From Planctomycetaceae bacterium (GTDB lineage Bacteria > Planctomycetota > Planctomycetia > Pirellulales > UBA1268): a stretch of DNA of 12,635 bases. Position numbers and translations under genes: made by a program. Within the stretch, counting starts at the first letter, position 1; the number at the start of each line of letters is the position of its first letter. This document shows, piece after piece, positions 1-6,212 of the stretch. The stretch is taken from the NCBI GenBank assembly GCA_003488325.1, contig DNLZ01000407.1:1-12635 (forward strand), read 5' to 3'. A model generated the notes under the pieces. It was given only the letters and a program-made list of their open reading frames with translations, was not told where the DNA came from and did no database searches.

Positions 1-2
1 AC

Positions 3-569
3 CGCGTGGCCGCGGCCATCGCGGCCGCCCGCCGCCCGCCTGCGGGGCCGTGGCGGTTCGGCGGCACGCTTGCCGAGTCGGGCGACTTCCGCATCGAGGT
101 GGATGACACGGCGGTCTCGATCGAGCTGCCGACAGGCCGGTCGACACTCGATCCGCGTGGGGAACTCGACGCCGCCGCCGACCCTCCCGGAAGCGGTGGG
201 CTGCTCGCGGCGCTCGTGCTCTGGCGGAGGCTCGTGACCGGGGGGCCCGCCGACCTCGGCTCCACCACCTACTGGGGCACGGCGCCGCTGTACGGCAGCC
301 CGCTCGCGCCGGCGGACGAGACGGCGACGGCGACGCCTCCGCTCCTCGATGTCCTCGAGTCGGCCGTGGCGGGCGTGGTGGCGCGGTTTTTCGTCGACGA
401 CGCGGGCACCGTCGTCGGCATCGATCTCTGGCTCGAGGCGGATGCGGACCCCTGCGAGGTGCGTCTCGCGCCACCGGCCGACGACGGACTGCCTCGCGCG
501 ATCGCCGTGCGGCGCGGCACCACCCCATTCGCCACGTTTCTCGTCACGCCGGACGGGGAGGGGCGATGA
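3..569 (+). CDS. C-terminal part of a protein in the pseudoprotease operon (5' partial)
   Basis: The reading frame is open from the window edge and stops at 567-569. A GTG lies at 6, but an Ala/Arg-rich start with no ribosome site makes a continuation upstream more likely. What remains is about 188 residues with no signal peptide or membrane segment. The second half (from about residue 85) has the pattern TYWGTAPLYG, then LLDVLES, then an alternating beta-strand stretch with RFFVDDAG, DPCEVRL and GLPRAIAVRRG. That recalls the C-terminal beta domain I associate with planctomycete serine-protease-like proteins, or a LolA-like fold. This is recollection, not a search. Its stop overlaps the ATG of the next gene (ATGA at 566-569), so it is the proximal visible gene of the same operon. 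It may be the tail of a third S1C-like protein. No catalytic residues can be named. Confidence 0.6.
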   Translation, partial: RVAAAIAAARRPPAGPWRFGGTLAESGDFRIEVDDTAVSIELPTGRSTLDPRGELDAAADPPGSGGLLAALVLWRRLVTGGPADLGSTTYWGTAPLYGSPLAPADETATATPPLLDVLESAVAGVVARFFVDDAGTVVGIDLWLEADADPCEVRLAPPADDGLPRAIAVRRGTTPFATFLVTPDGEGR

Positions 570-1621
570 TGGTCGTGCGCTGTGCCCTCCGGATGCCCGT
601 GGGTTGGACGGCGGTGTGTGCCACCTTCGCCCTCGCCGTGTGCCGGGCTGACGACGTTCCGCAGCCGCAGGCGGCGATCGCCCGAGCCGCGCAGGCGGTC
701 GTGAAGGTCTACGGCAGCGGCGGCGTGCGTGGACTCGAGGGATACCAGTCGGGGATTCTCGTCTCGCCCGAGGGACGCATCCTCACGGCGATGAGCACGG
801 TCCTCGACTCGGCCGATGTCGAATGCGTGCTCGACGACGGCACCCGGCACCGCGCCACGCTGCTCGGCGCGGATCCGCGGCGCGAGCTCGCCCTCCTGGC
901 GATCGAAGCGACCGGCCTGCCCGCGCTCGCGCTCGAGCCGGCGGACGCCGTACCGGTGGGCACCCGCGTGATCGCCCTGTCGAACCTCTTCGCCGTCGCC
1001 GTCGGGGACGAGCGCGTCAGTGCGCAGCGGGGCGTCGTCTCGGCCATCGTGCCGCTGCAGGCGCGGCGCGGTGCCGCCGAGGCGCCGTATGCCGGCGACG
1101 TCTACGTGCTCGACTGCACGACGAACAACCCCGGATCCGCCGGCGGCGCGCTGGTCGATTCGCGCGGCAGACTCGTCGGCATGCTCGGCAAGGAGTTGCG
1201 GTCCACGACGAGCGGCATCTGGCTGAGCTACGCGCTGCCCGCCGCCGAACTCGTGCGCGGTGTCGCTGCGATCGAGTCCGGGACCATCGATGCGGAGAAG
1301 GTCGAGGACGTTCGCCCGTTCGATCCCGGGCGGGTCGGAGCGATCCTCGTGCCCGACCTGCTCGATCGCACGCCCCCGTTCGTGGAGGCGGTCGTGCGCG
1401 GGTCGTCGGCGGAGCGGGCCGGGCTCCGCCCCGACGATCTCGTGATCGCCGTCGCCGGGCGATCGGTCGGCACACGCGGTGCACTCCAGCGCGAGCTCGG
1501 CCGGCTGCCGGCGGCGGAGCCGATGCGGCTCTCGGTCATCCGGGACGGTGCCATCGTCGAAATCGATCTCGGCCCGAAGCCCCGCGTCGAGGAACGGCCG
1601 CGCAGGGAGGACGAGCGTTGA
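566..1621 (+). CDS. Secreted S1C trypsin-like pseudoprotease with one PDZ domain
   Basis: 351 residues. The ATG at 566 follows a purine-rich GGGGAGGGG ribosome site and overlaps the upstream stop. Residues 1-28 form a signal peptide ending in AVCRA. Residues 35-235 match the trypsin-like fold of DegP/HtrA: SGILVSPEGRILTA, the ELALLAIE strand, and NNPGSAGGALVD followed by GRLVGM. Residues 255-336 form a PDZ domain (VEAVVRGSSAERAGLRPDD, then GALQRELGRL). The catalytic positions are lost: the His of TNNHVV aligns with Ser77, the Asp of DLALL is Glu107, and the Ser of GNSGG is Ala192. It is therefore unlikely to cleave peptides and more plausibly binds polypeptides or regulates a partner outside the cytoplasm. 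The C-terminus is charged (EERPRREDER). The family call is strong; the role as a binder is inference. Confidence 0.88.
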   Translation: MMVVRCALRMPVGWTAVCATFALAVCRADDVPQPQAAIARAAQAVVKVYGSGGVRGLEGYQSGILVSPEGRILTAMSTVLDSADVECVLDDGTRHRATLLGADPRRELALLAIEATGLPALALEPADAVPVGTRVIALSNLFAVAVGDERVSAQRGVVSAIVPLQARRGAAEAPYAGDVYVLDCTTNNPGSAGGALVDSRGRLVGMLGKELRSTTSGIWLSYALPAAELVRGVAAIESGTIDAEKVEDVRPFDPGRVGAILVPDLLDRTPPFVEAVVRGSSAERAGLRPDDLVIAVAGRSVGTRGALQRELGRLPAAEPMRLSVIRDGAIVEIDLGPKPRVEERPRREDER

Positions 1622-1677
1622 TCCACGCACGAGCGATCGGCCGATGGCGTCCACCCACACGTGACGAGGCGACCACG

Positions 1678-3702
1678 ATGCGCCGGCACCGCGGTGGATC
1701 GGCCGCACGTCGATGCGGCGCGCGGCGTGTCGCGACATGGTCGATCGCCGCACCGCTGATGGGTGTCCTCGCGGCGAGCTGCGCGGCGGCCCTCGCGGCG
1801 GCAGGTGACGGCGAGCCGACCCGCGCGGAGGAAACGGCCTTTCGCGAGGCGGTGGATCGCGTCGCCGCGGCGGTCGTGCGGCTCGAACCCATCGGTGGAT
1901 CGGCTGCCGAACTTGGCGGCGGTGCGGAGGCTGTTCCGGGGGCGGGGCCCACCTCGGGGCTCGTCATCGATCCCGCCGGATGGATCGTGACGACCGCGTT
2001 CGGCGTCCCTGCCGACATGCAACGCGTGGTGGTGGTGCGTCCCGACGGCGTACGGCTCGCGGCCCGTGCGGTCGGCCGCGATGCGGCCCGCGGCCTCGTG
2101 CTGCTCCGGACGGAGCCGCTCTCGGACACGCCGTCGCTCGAGGCGGCGGCCCGCAACGGCATCGCTCCGGGACAATGGGCCCTCGGCATCGGCCGCGGCT
2201 GGACGCACGCCGCGCCCAACGTGACGGTCGGCATCGTCTCCGCCGTCGACCGGGCCTGGGGCAGGGGCGTGCAGACGGATGCGGCCACATCGCCGGCCAA
2301 CTACGGCGGCGCCCTCGTCGACATCCGTGGACGGGTCATCGGTTTGATCGCACCGCTTCCGGCCGACACCGCCGGCATGCCTGCCGGGACCGAACTCTAC
2401 GATGCGGGCATCGGGTTCGCCGTGCCTCTCGAGGACATCCTCGCGGTGCGTTCGCGGTTGGAGGCGGGCGAGACGCTCGAGCCAGGAATCCTGGGCATCG
2501 CCTATCGGTCGCGGGATCGCCTCAACGGGGAGCCCGTCATCGGGTCATGCCGCCGTGGCGCCCCCGCGGCGGAGGCCGGCCTGAGAGCGGGAGACCGCAT
2601 CGTGGCGCTCGACGACCGCCCGGTGGAACGCATCGCGGACGTGCGTCACGGGCTCGGGCGGAGGTTCGCCGGCGACGTGGTGGCGGTCACCGTCGATCGC
2701 GGCGGCGAGCGGCGCACCATGCAGGTGACACTGGCCGCCTCGTTGCCCCCGTGGCGCCGTGCGGTCCTCGGCATCCTGCCGCGCGAGAACGACGCGCGGG
2801 GGGTGACGGTCGGTTGGGTGGTTCCGGGAAGTGCGGCCGCCGGTGCGGGACTCACCGCCGGCGACGTGCTCGAGACGGCGGAGGTGGCTGACGATGCAGA
2901 CGGATCGAAGCGGGTCGATCTCGAGGACGTCAGGACGCTCGCAGGACTGCTCGGGGGCATGGAGCCGGGCATGCGCGTCACCCTGTCGCGCCGCCGTGGG
3001 GAATCGGTCGAGGCGGTGACGTTGGACGCGACGCCGGGGCCCGCCGATCTTCCCGCTGACGTGCCGCCGGCGGCCGACATCGATCCAGCCGGCCGGTTTA
3101 CCGGCACGACGACCGTCGTGCCGCTGGGGGGCGCCGAGGTGGATCAGCCGGCGATCGCCGTGATACCGGCCGGAGAACGGAGCCGTGGCGTGCTCGTCTA
3201 CTTCGGTCCGCCGCACGGTCGTGCGGTCGAGGCCGAGGCCGAGCCGTGGCGGGTGGCGGCGGGTCGTCATGGGGTCGCCGTCGTGATCGCCGGTTCCGGC
3301 GAACCCGATCGTTGGAGCAGGGGGGACATGGTGGCCGTGGAACGGGCCATCGCCGCGCTGCAGTCCCGCACCGCGATCGACCGGTCGCGCATCGCGTTCG
3401 CCGGCAGGGGGGCAGGGGGGGCCTTTGCATGGCTGGCCGCCGAACGCATCCAGACGCCGGTGCGCGGTGTGGCGGCGTGGGACTCGGGACTGCCCCGGCA
3501 GGCGAGCGTCCGTCCCGCGGAACCCGGAGCCTCGCCGTGGGTGCTTCTCGGGCAGGGGCGGGGTGATTTGGCCCGGCAGATCGAGGGTGACCGCCGTCGG
3601 CTCGAGGCGGCCGGCATCACGGTCGGCACGCTCCCCGTCAACGGCGATGCGCTGCCGTCCGAGGACCTGTGCGGCTGGGTGAACCTCCTCGGGCTGCTGT
3701 GA
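1678..3702 (+). CDS. S1C pseudoprotease, two PDZ domains and an inactive alpha/beta-hydrolase-like domain
   Basis: 674 residues. I chose the ATG at 1678 (GAGG upstream) because it opens a signal peptide: an Arg-rich n-region, a hydrophobic core at 21-42, then AAGDGEP. A TTG at 1618 overlapping the previous stop would add 20 residues. Residues 55-260 are a trypsin-like domain (SGLVIDPAGWIVTT, GLVLLRTE, SPANYGGALVDIRGRVIG). PDZ1 is about 267-352 (GSCRRGAPAAEAGLRAGD) and PDZ2 about 360-450 (VVPGSAAAGAGLTAGD). Residues 500-674 look like an alpha/beta hydrolase (GVLVYFG; RIAFAGRGAGGAFAWLA; PWVLLGQGRGD). Protease His aligns with Phe108, Asp with Gly139, Ser with Tyr209. The hydrolase GXSXG is GRGAG, so its nucleophile is Gly578, and no His follows in the last stretch. 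Both enzyme folds thus look inactive, pointing to a secreted binding or scaffold protein made with its paralogue upstream. Function is unknown. Confidence 0.87.
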   Translation: MRRHRGGSAARRCGARRVATWSIAAPLMGVLAASCAAALAAAGDGEPTRAEETAFREAVDRVAAAVVRLEPIGGSAAELGGGAEAVPGAGPTSGLVIDPAGWIVTTAFGVPADMQRVVVVRPDGVRLAARAVGRDAARGLVLLRTEPLSDTPSLEAAARNGIAPGQWALGIGRGWTHAAPNVTVGIVSAVDRAWGRGVQTDAATSPANYGGALVDIRGRVIGLIAPLPADTAGMPAGTELYDAGIGFAVPLEDILAVRSRLEAGETLEPGILGIAYRSRDRLNGEPVIGSCRRGAPAAEAGLRAGDRIVALDDRPVERIADVRHGLGRRFAGDVVAVTVDRGGERRTMQVTLAASLPPWRRAVLGILPRENDARGVTVGWVVPGSAAAGAGLTAGDVLETAEVADDADGSKRVDLEDVRTLAGLLGGMEPGMRVTLSRRRGESVEAVTLDATPGPADLPADVPPAADIDPAGRFTGTTTVVPLGGAEVDQPAIAVIPAGERSRGVLVYFGPPHGRAVEAEAEPWRVAAGRHGVAVVIAGSGEPDRWSRGDMVAVERAIAALQSRTAIDRSRIAFAGRGAGGAFAWLAAERIQTPVRGVAAWDSGLPRQASVRPAEPGASPWVLLGQGRGDLARQIEGDRRRLEAAGITVGTLPVNGDALPSEDLCGWVNLLGLL

Positions 3703-3703
3703 C

Positions 3704-3719
3704 CGGCAGGGCGGTGCCG
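3704..3719 (+). terminator. Small hairpin between convergent genes
   Basis: A 5-bp stem (CGGCA/TGCCG) with a six-base loop begins two bases after the stop at 3702, in the 35-base gap before the end of the oppositely directed photolyase-like gene. There is no T tract on either side, so it is a weak candidate for a terminator or a chance hairpin. Confidence 0.22.
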
Positions 3720-3737
3720 CAGGTCGGGGCGGGCACG

Positions 3738-5087
3738 TCACGTCGAACGGTGGGGCTCGGCAGGGTCGCTCGTCGGTCGCAGGGCGGATGCCCGCACCCG
3801 CTGCCAGTACCGGGAGAAACGGCGGAGATCGTCGACCCTCGAGCGATCGCAGAACGGGGCCTCGTCGACGACGGATACCGGGAGCACCCGCGCGACCGCC
3901 GCGGCTGCGGCGCGTTCCCTCGGGCAGGGCGTCCACGCGAGCGCGATGCCGTCACACCCCAGGGCGGCGGCGGCGGCGGGCAGGACATCGACCGGAGATC
4001 CCTCGACGACGAACAGGTCCTGAACGTCGGCGAGACACTCCCAGAGGAACACCAACCGCTTGAGCCCGGGGTGTTCCGCCGCCAGCCACGCGGGGTCGAT
4101 GACGTGGATCCGCGGCGCCGTGGGAAAGGCGAGCGCTGCCGCACCCCGCGACGACGCGGCACCGAGCGTGACCCAGACGAGCGGTCGCGCGGGCGCCCTT
4201 GGAGGCGGCGGCACGAAGGTCTGGACCAGCCGGCCGCGGAGCGACGTGGGAGGCGATGACTCGCGGCCGGCGGGGCCGATGAAGAACCGATCCGTCAGGG
4301 CTTCGTAGCTTCCCTCCACGTCGCAGCGACCCAGAAGATCACACGTGCCGCAATGCGCGTTGCCGGTGTAGGTCTCGAGGTTCTCACGGTTGAAGAGGTA
4401 GGGACGCGCCGAGAACGTGCCGGCCACCCACTGCCACGAGAGGTGATTGCTCGCCGGATCCCCATCGAGCAAATGACGCAGGAACCAGCGGGCTCCCGCC
4501 TGCCAGCGGACGCCGCGCGCGTGCACGAGCCACGACGCGAGCCACATCCGCTCGTGGTTGTGGAGCCAGCCGCTGTCATGCAGCCGATCCGCGAAGGCGT
4601 CCATGCACGCCATGCCGGTGCGGGCGGCGAGCACGTCGTCCGGGACCTCGTTCCTCGCGACCGGGGCCCGCGGCTGCATCGTCGGCCCGTCGACGTCGTC
4701 GGCGATGCGCTCACCGAGCGCGGCATGGACCTGCCGCCAGTAGTCGCGCCACGCGAGTTCCGACACGAGCTTCTCGGCATCCTCCGCCCGGCGCACCCGG
4801 GCGAGCGCCAGGTCTCGGACCTCGGCGAGCCCGACCACGCCATGGCGAATCCACGGGGACAGGCGCGTCACGGCGCCCCCGACGTGGTTGCGTGACCGTG
4901 CGTACCCACCGGGATCGATCGCATCGAGCCTCGCGAGGGCGGCGGCTCGACCGCCCTGCACGGCCAGCCTTCGGGCCGCGTCGGCGTCGGCGGCATGGGC
5001 GGGAAAACGGGCGGCCAGCGCCTCGACGAGCGGGCCGCGTGGCAGCGACGTCACCGCGCCCAAGGCTCGCGCCGCGGCGATATCCAT
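3738..5087 (-). CDS. Photolyase/cryptochrome-like flavoprotein with reversed domain order and Fe-S cysteines
   Basis: 449 residues. The ATG at 5087 is the first one giving a plausible N-terminus; the ribosome site is weak. Residues 60-245 match the photolyase FAD-binding domain: RNHVGGAVTRLSPWI (67-80), ELAWRDYW (110-117), GWLHNHERM (173-181), and DGDPASNHLSWQW (208-220). The last keeps the Asn that sits near flavin N5 in E. coli PhrB (Asn214 here). Cys161 (MAC) and Cys246, Cys249, Cys255 (CGTCDLLGRC) are spaced much like the [4Fe-4S] ligands of bacterial CryB/PhrB-type proteins. Residues 300-435 resemble the alpha/beta antenna domain that normally precedes the FAD domain (LVWVTLG; RLVFLWECLADVQDLFVVEG; LRRFSRYWQRVR). 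DNA repair versus light sensing cannot be decided. It is transcribed alone, convergent with the pseudoprotease operon. Confidence 0.85.
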   Translation of the reverse strand: MDIAAARALGAVTSLPRGPLVEALAARFPAHAADADAARRLAVQGGRAAALARLDAIDPGGYARSRNHVGGAVTRLSPWIRHGVVGLAEVRDLALARVRRAEDAEKLVSELAWRDYWRQVHAALGERIADDVDGPTMQPRAPVARNEVPDDVLAARTGMACMDAFADRLHDSGWLHNHERMWLASWLVHARGVRWQAGARWFLRHLLDGDPASNHLSWQWVAGTFSARPYLFNRENLETYTGNAHCGTCDLLGRCDVEGSYEALTDRFFIGPAGRESSPPTSLRGRLVQTFVPPPPRAPARPLVWVTLGAASSRGAAALAFPTAPRIHVIDPAWLAAEHPGLKRLVFLWECLADVQDLFVVEGSPVDVLPAAAAALGCDGIALAWTPCPRERAAAAAVARVLPVSVVDEAPFCDRSRVDDLRRFSRYWQRVRASALRPTSDPAEPHRST

Positions 5088-5193
5088 CGTCGTGTCTCGC
5101 TGTCCGGGCGGGCGCGTCGAGCGCCTCCGATCGATGTCGGTCTGGAGCCTACTCCACTTCCCGGTCTGGCACATCGCATGGCCGTCTCGGCGG

Positions 5194-5226
5194 GGCACCT
5201 GCACTGTCGTGCGGCAGTGCCATGCC
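5194..5226. repeat. Inverted repeat upstream of the photolyase-like gene
   Basis: A perfect 6-bp stem GCACTG (5201-5206) / CAGTGC (5215-5220) with an eight-base loop is flanked, after a small internal loop, by GGCA (5194-5197) / TGCC (5223-5226). It lies 107-139 bases upstream of the photolyase start. It could be an operator or a leader hairpin; either is inference. Confidence 0.35.
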
Positions 5227-5259
5227 AGAAAAGTGGGCGGCATCTCCTCACGCTCTCCA

Positions 5260-5277
5260 TCCGCGTTCCGACGCGGA
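5260..5277. repeat. Short perfect hairpin
   Basis: TCCGCGT (5260-5266) pairs perfectly with ACGCGGA (5271-5277) around a four-base loop TCCG. No T tract follows on either strand. In GC-rich DNA a 7-bp stem is only modestly notable. Confidence 0.3.
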
Positions 5278-5349
5278 AGAATGCCTCGGTTCTCAAAACG
5301 TCGCCGGCATGGCGGAAAGCAGCGGATCACGCTCGTCGATGGGACGGCA

Positions 5350-5362
5350 TCAGCGGCGCTGA
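5350..5362. repeat. 13-base palindrome
   Basis: TCAGCG / CGCTGA arms flank a single central G. The symmetry and size suit a dimeric regulator site. No partner regulator is encoded nearby, so the role is unknown. Confidence 0.25.
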
Positions 5363-5525
5363 GCTGGTCGGCAGGGACTCTCCTTCGGAGCAGCGGCACG
5401 GTTTTTGCTCCCTCGGAACCAACCGTTGGGTTGCACGTGCGTCATCGTGTGGCCGCGCCCGAAGCGGTGATCGCGCTTGCAACGCTTGCTGAGCCGTGCG
5501 CAACCGCCTCACCCACGACCGTCCA

Positions 5526-5588
5526 GAAGGATGCCCCAACGGCTTGGGTGGGCACTCCGCCTAGCTCGCCCAGGCCGGGGCATTCTTC
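5526..5588 (+). promoter_or_regulatory. Long leader-type RNA hairpin upstream of P-II
   Basis: The outer 12-bp stem pairs 5526-5537 (GAAGGATGCCCC) with 5577-5588 (GGGGCATTCTTC). After a three-base bulge AAC (5538-5540), a 13-bp inner stem pairs 5541-5553 (GGCTTGGGTGGGC) with 5564-5576 (GCTCGCCCAGGCC), leaving a ten-base loop. All four non-Watson-Crick pairs (5530/5584, 5544/5573, 5549/5568, 5551/5566) are G-U on the + strand and would be A-C mismatches on the - strand. This favours a function as + strand RNA. It ends 148 bases before the P-II start. There is no T tract after it, so a simple intrinsic terminator is unlikely. It could be a leader element, a small RNA, or a miniature inverted-repeat insertion. 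Confidence 0.55.
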
Positions 5589-5675
5589 GGGCGGAGCGTG
5601 GTCTGCGGTGCCGGGGTCGCGGCCTCGCGCCGCGCGGACCGGCGGCCGGTGGGGTGTCGCCCCGGCTGAGTCTGC

Positions 5676-5681
5676 TACGGT
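5676..5681 (+). promoter_or_regulatory. Possible -10 element for P-II
   Basis: TACGGT lies 56 bases upstream of the GTG start. No convincing -35 box is seen 16-18 bases before it, so this is weak. If it is the only promoter, the hairpin at 5526-5588 would lie upstream of the transcript. Confidence 0.2.
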
Positions 5682-5736
5682 ATGGGGCGTCGGTCCCCTG
5701 CGGGTCATCATCTCTCCGTGGCGCTCGAGGCGCGGT

Positions 5737-6084
5737 GTGAAGTTCATCATCGCGATCATCCAGCCGAATCGTCTCGAGAGCGTGAAGCAGGCGCTCTCCG
5801 AGGTGGACGTCTTCAGGTTGACGGTCCTCGACGTGCAGGGTTTCGGCAGGCAACGCGGCCATGCCGAGACCTACCGGGGGCACGAGATCGCGGTGAATCT
5901 GCTGCGCAAGGTCCAGCTCCAGATCGCGGTCAACGACGAGTTCGTCGAGCCGACGATCGCCGCGATCCTCAAGGGGGGGCGGTCGGGCGAGACCGGCGAG
6001 ATCGGCGACGGCAAGATCTTCGTGCTGCCGATGGACGAGTGCGTGCGAATCCGCACGGGCGAACGCGGCGGCGAGGCGATTTGA
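5737..6084 (+). CDS. glnB: P-II family nitrogen regulatory protein
   Basis: 115 residues, close to the usual 112. The GTG at 5737 aligns exactly with the family N-terminus (MKFIIAIIQPNRLESVKQAL) and has GAGG about six bases upstream. P-II proteins are trimers that sense ATP/ADP and 2-oxoglutarate and bind targets such as AmtB, glutamine synthetase adenylyltransferase or NAGK. The T-loop start GFGRQRGH (35-42) and YRGHE (46-50), the GDGKIFV nucleotide-binding segment (about 88-94) and the RIRTGE C-terminus are present. Position 51, the Tyr uridylylated by GlnD in proteobacteria, is Ile. Position 49, the Ser phosphorylated in cyanobacteria, is His. Control is therefore probably by effector binding alone. 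No amtB or glnA lies in the window. GlnB versus GlnK cannot be distinguished, so the symbol is generic. Confidence 0.95.
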   Translation: MKFIIAIIQPNRLESVKQALSEVDVFRLTVLDVQGFGRQRGHAETYRGHEIAVNLLRKVQLQIAVNDEFVEPTIAAILKGGRSGETGEIGDGKIFVLPMDECVRIRTGERGGEAI

Positions 6085-6098
6085 CCGCCTGCCTGTCC

Positions 6099-6129
6099 GT
6101 GGACAGAGCCTTCCATGGCCTTTGTCCAC
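6099..6129 (+). terminator. Hairpin after P-II, between convergent genes
   Basis: Ten consecutive pairs join 6099-6108 to 6120-6129 (GTGGACAGAG with CTTTGTCCAC, one G-U). Two more pairs follow after a one-base bulge, with loop TTCCAT. It starts 15 bases after the P-II stop. There is no T tract, so it may stabilise the 3' end or act with Rho. It also faces the end of leuA. Confidence 0.45.
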
Positions 6130-6212
6130 CTTGGCCGACCGGTGGAAACGCCGTGCGCGTCCGCGGTCGGCGCTCCCTGCACCCTCGTCGGGCAGACGTG
6201 TTCCGCGGTCTG

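Larger units (their letters stand above)
5088..5736. other. 649-base non-coding region between divergent photolyase-like and P-II genes
   Basis: All frames across this stretch give low-complexity Arg/Ala/Ser-rich translations with no recognisable motif, so I see no gene. It must hold divergent promoters for the photolyase-like gene (leftward) and P-II (rightward). It contains hairpins at 5194-5226, 5260-5277, 5350-5362 and, much the strongest, 5526-5588. An 8-base palindrome GCACGTGC lies at 5433-5440. The length is large for two short leaders, so a small RNA or a long regulated leader is possible. Confidence 0.6.

Noticed and set aside
823..1677. N-terminal extension of the second pseudoprotease by 285 codons
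   Set aside because: The extension is low-complexity Arg/Ala sequence overlapping the previous gene in another frame. The signal peptide begins at the ATG at 1678.
269..1753. 494-residue open frame on the - strand
   Set aside because: It is antisense to the pseudoprotease, Arg/Asp-rich without motifs, and is the usual open shadow frame of a high-GC gene.
2545..3936. 463-residue open frame on the - strand
   Set aside because: Antisense to the end of the second pseudoprotease, with no recognisable domain and shadow-type composition.
5167..5182. Possible sigma54 promoter (TGGCAC...)
   Set aside because: The -24-like TGGCAC is present but the -12 GC is not at the required spacing.
5526..5588. 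tRNA or intrinsic terminator
   Set aside because: There is no cloverleaf arrangement and no T tract after the stem, so neither explanation fits.
4888..5736. Long in-frame extension upstream of P-II
   Set aside because: The P-II family starts exactly at the GTG at 5737. The upstream translation is low-complexity and overlaps the photolyase-like gene start antisense.
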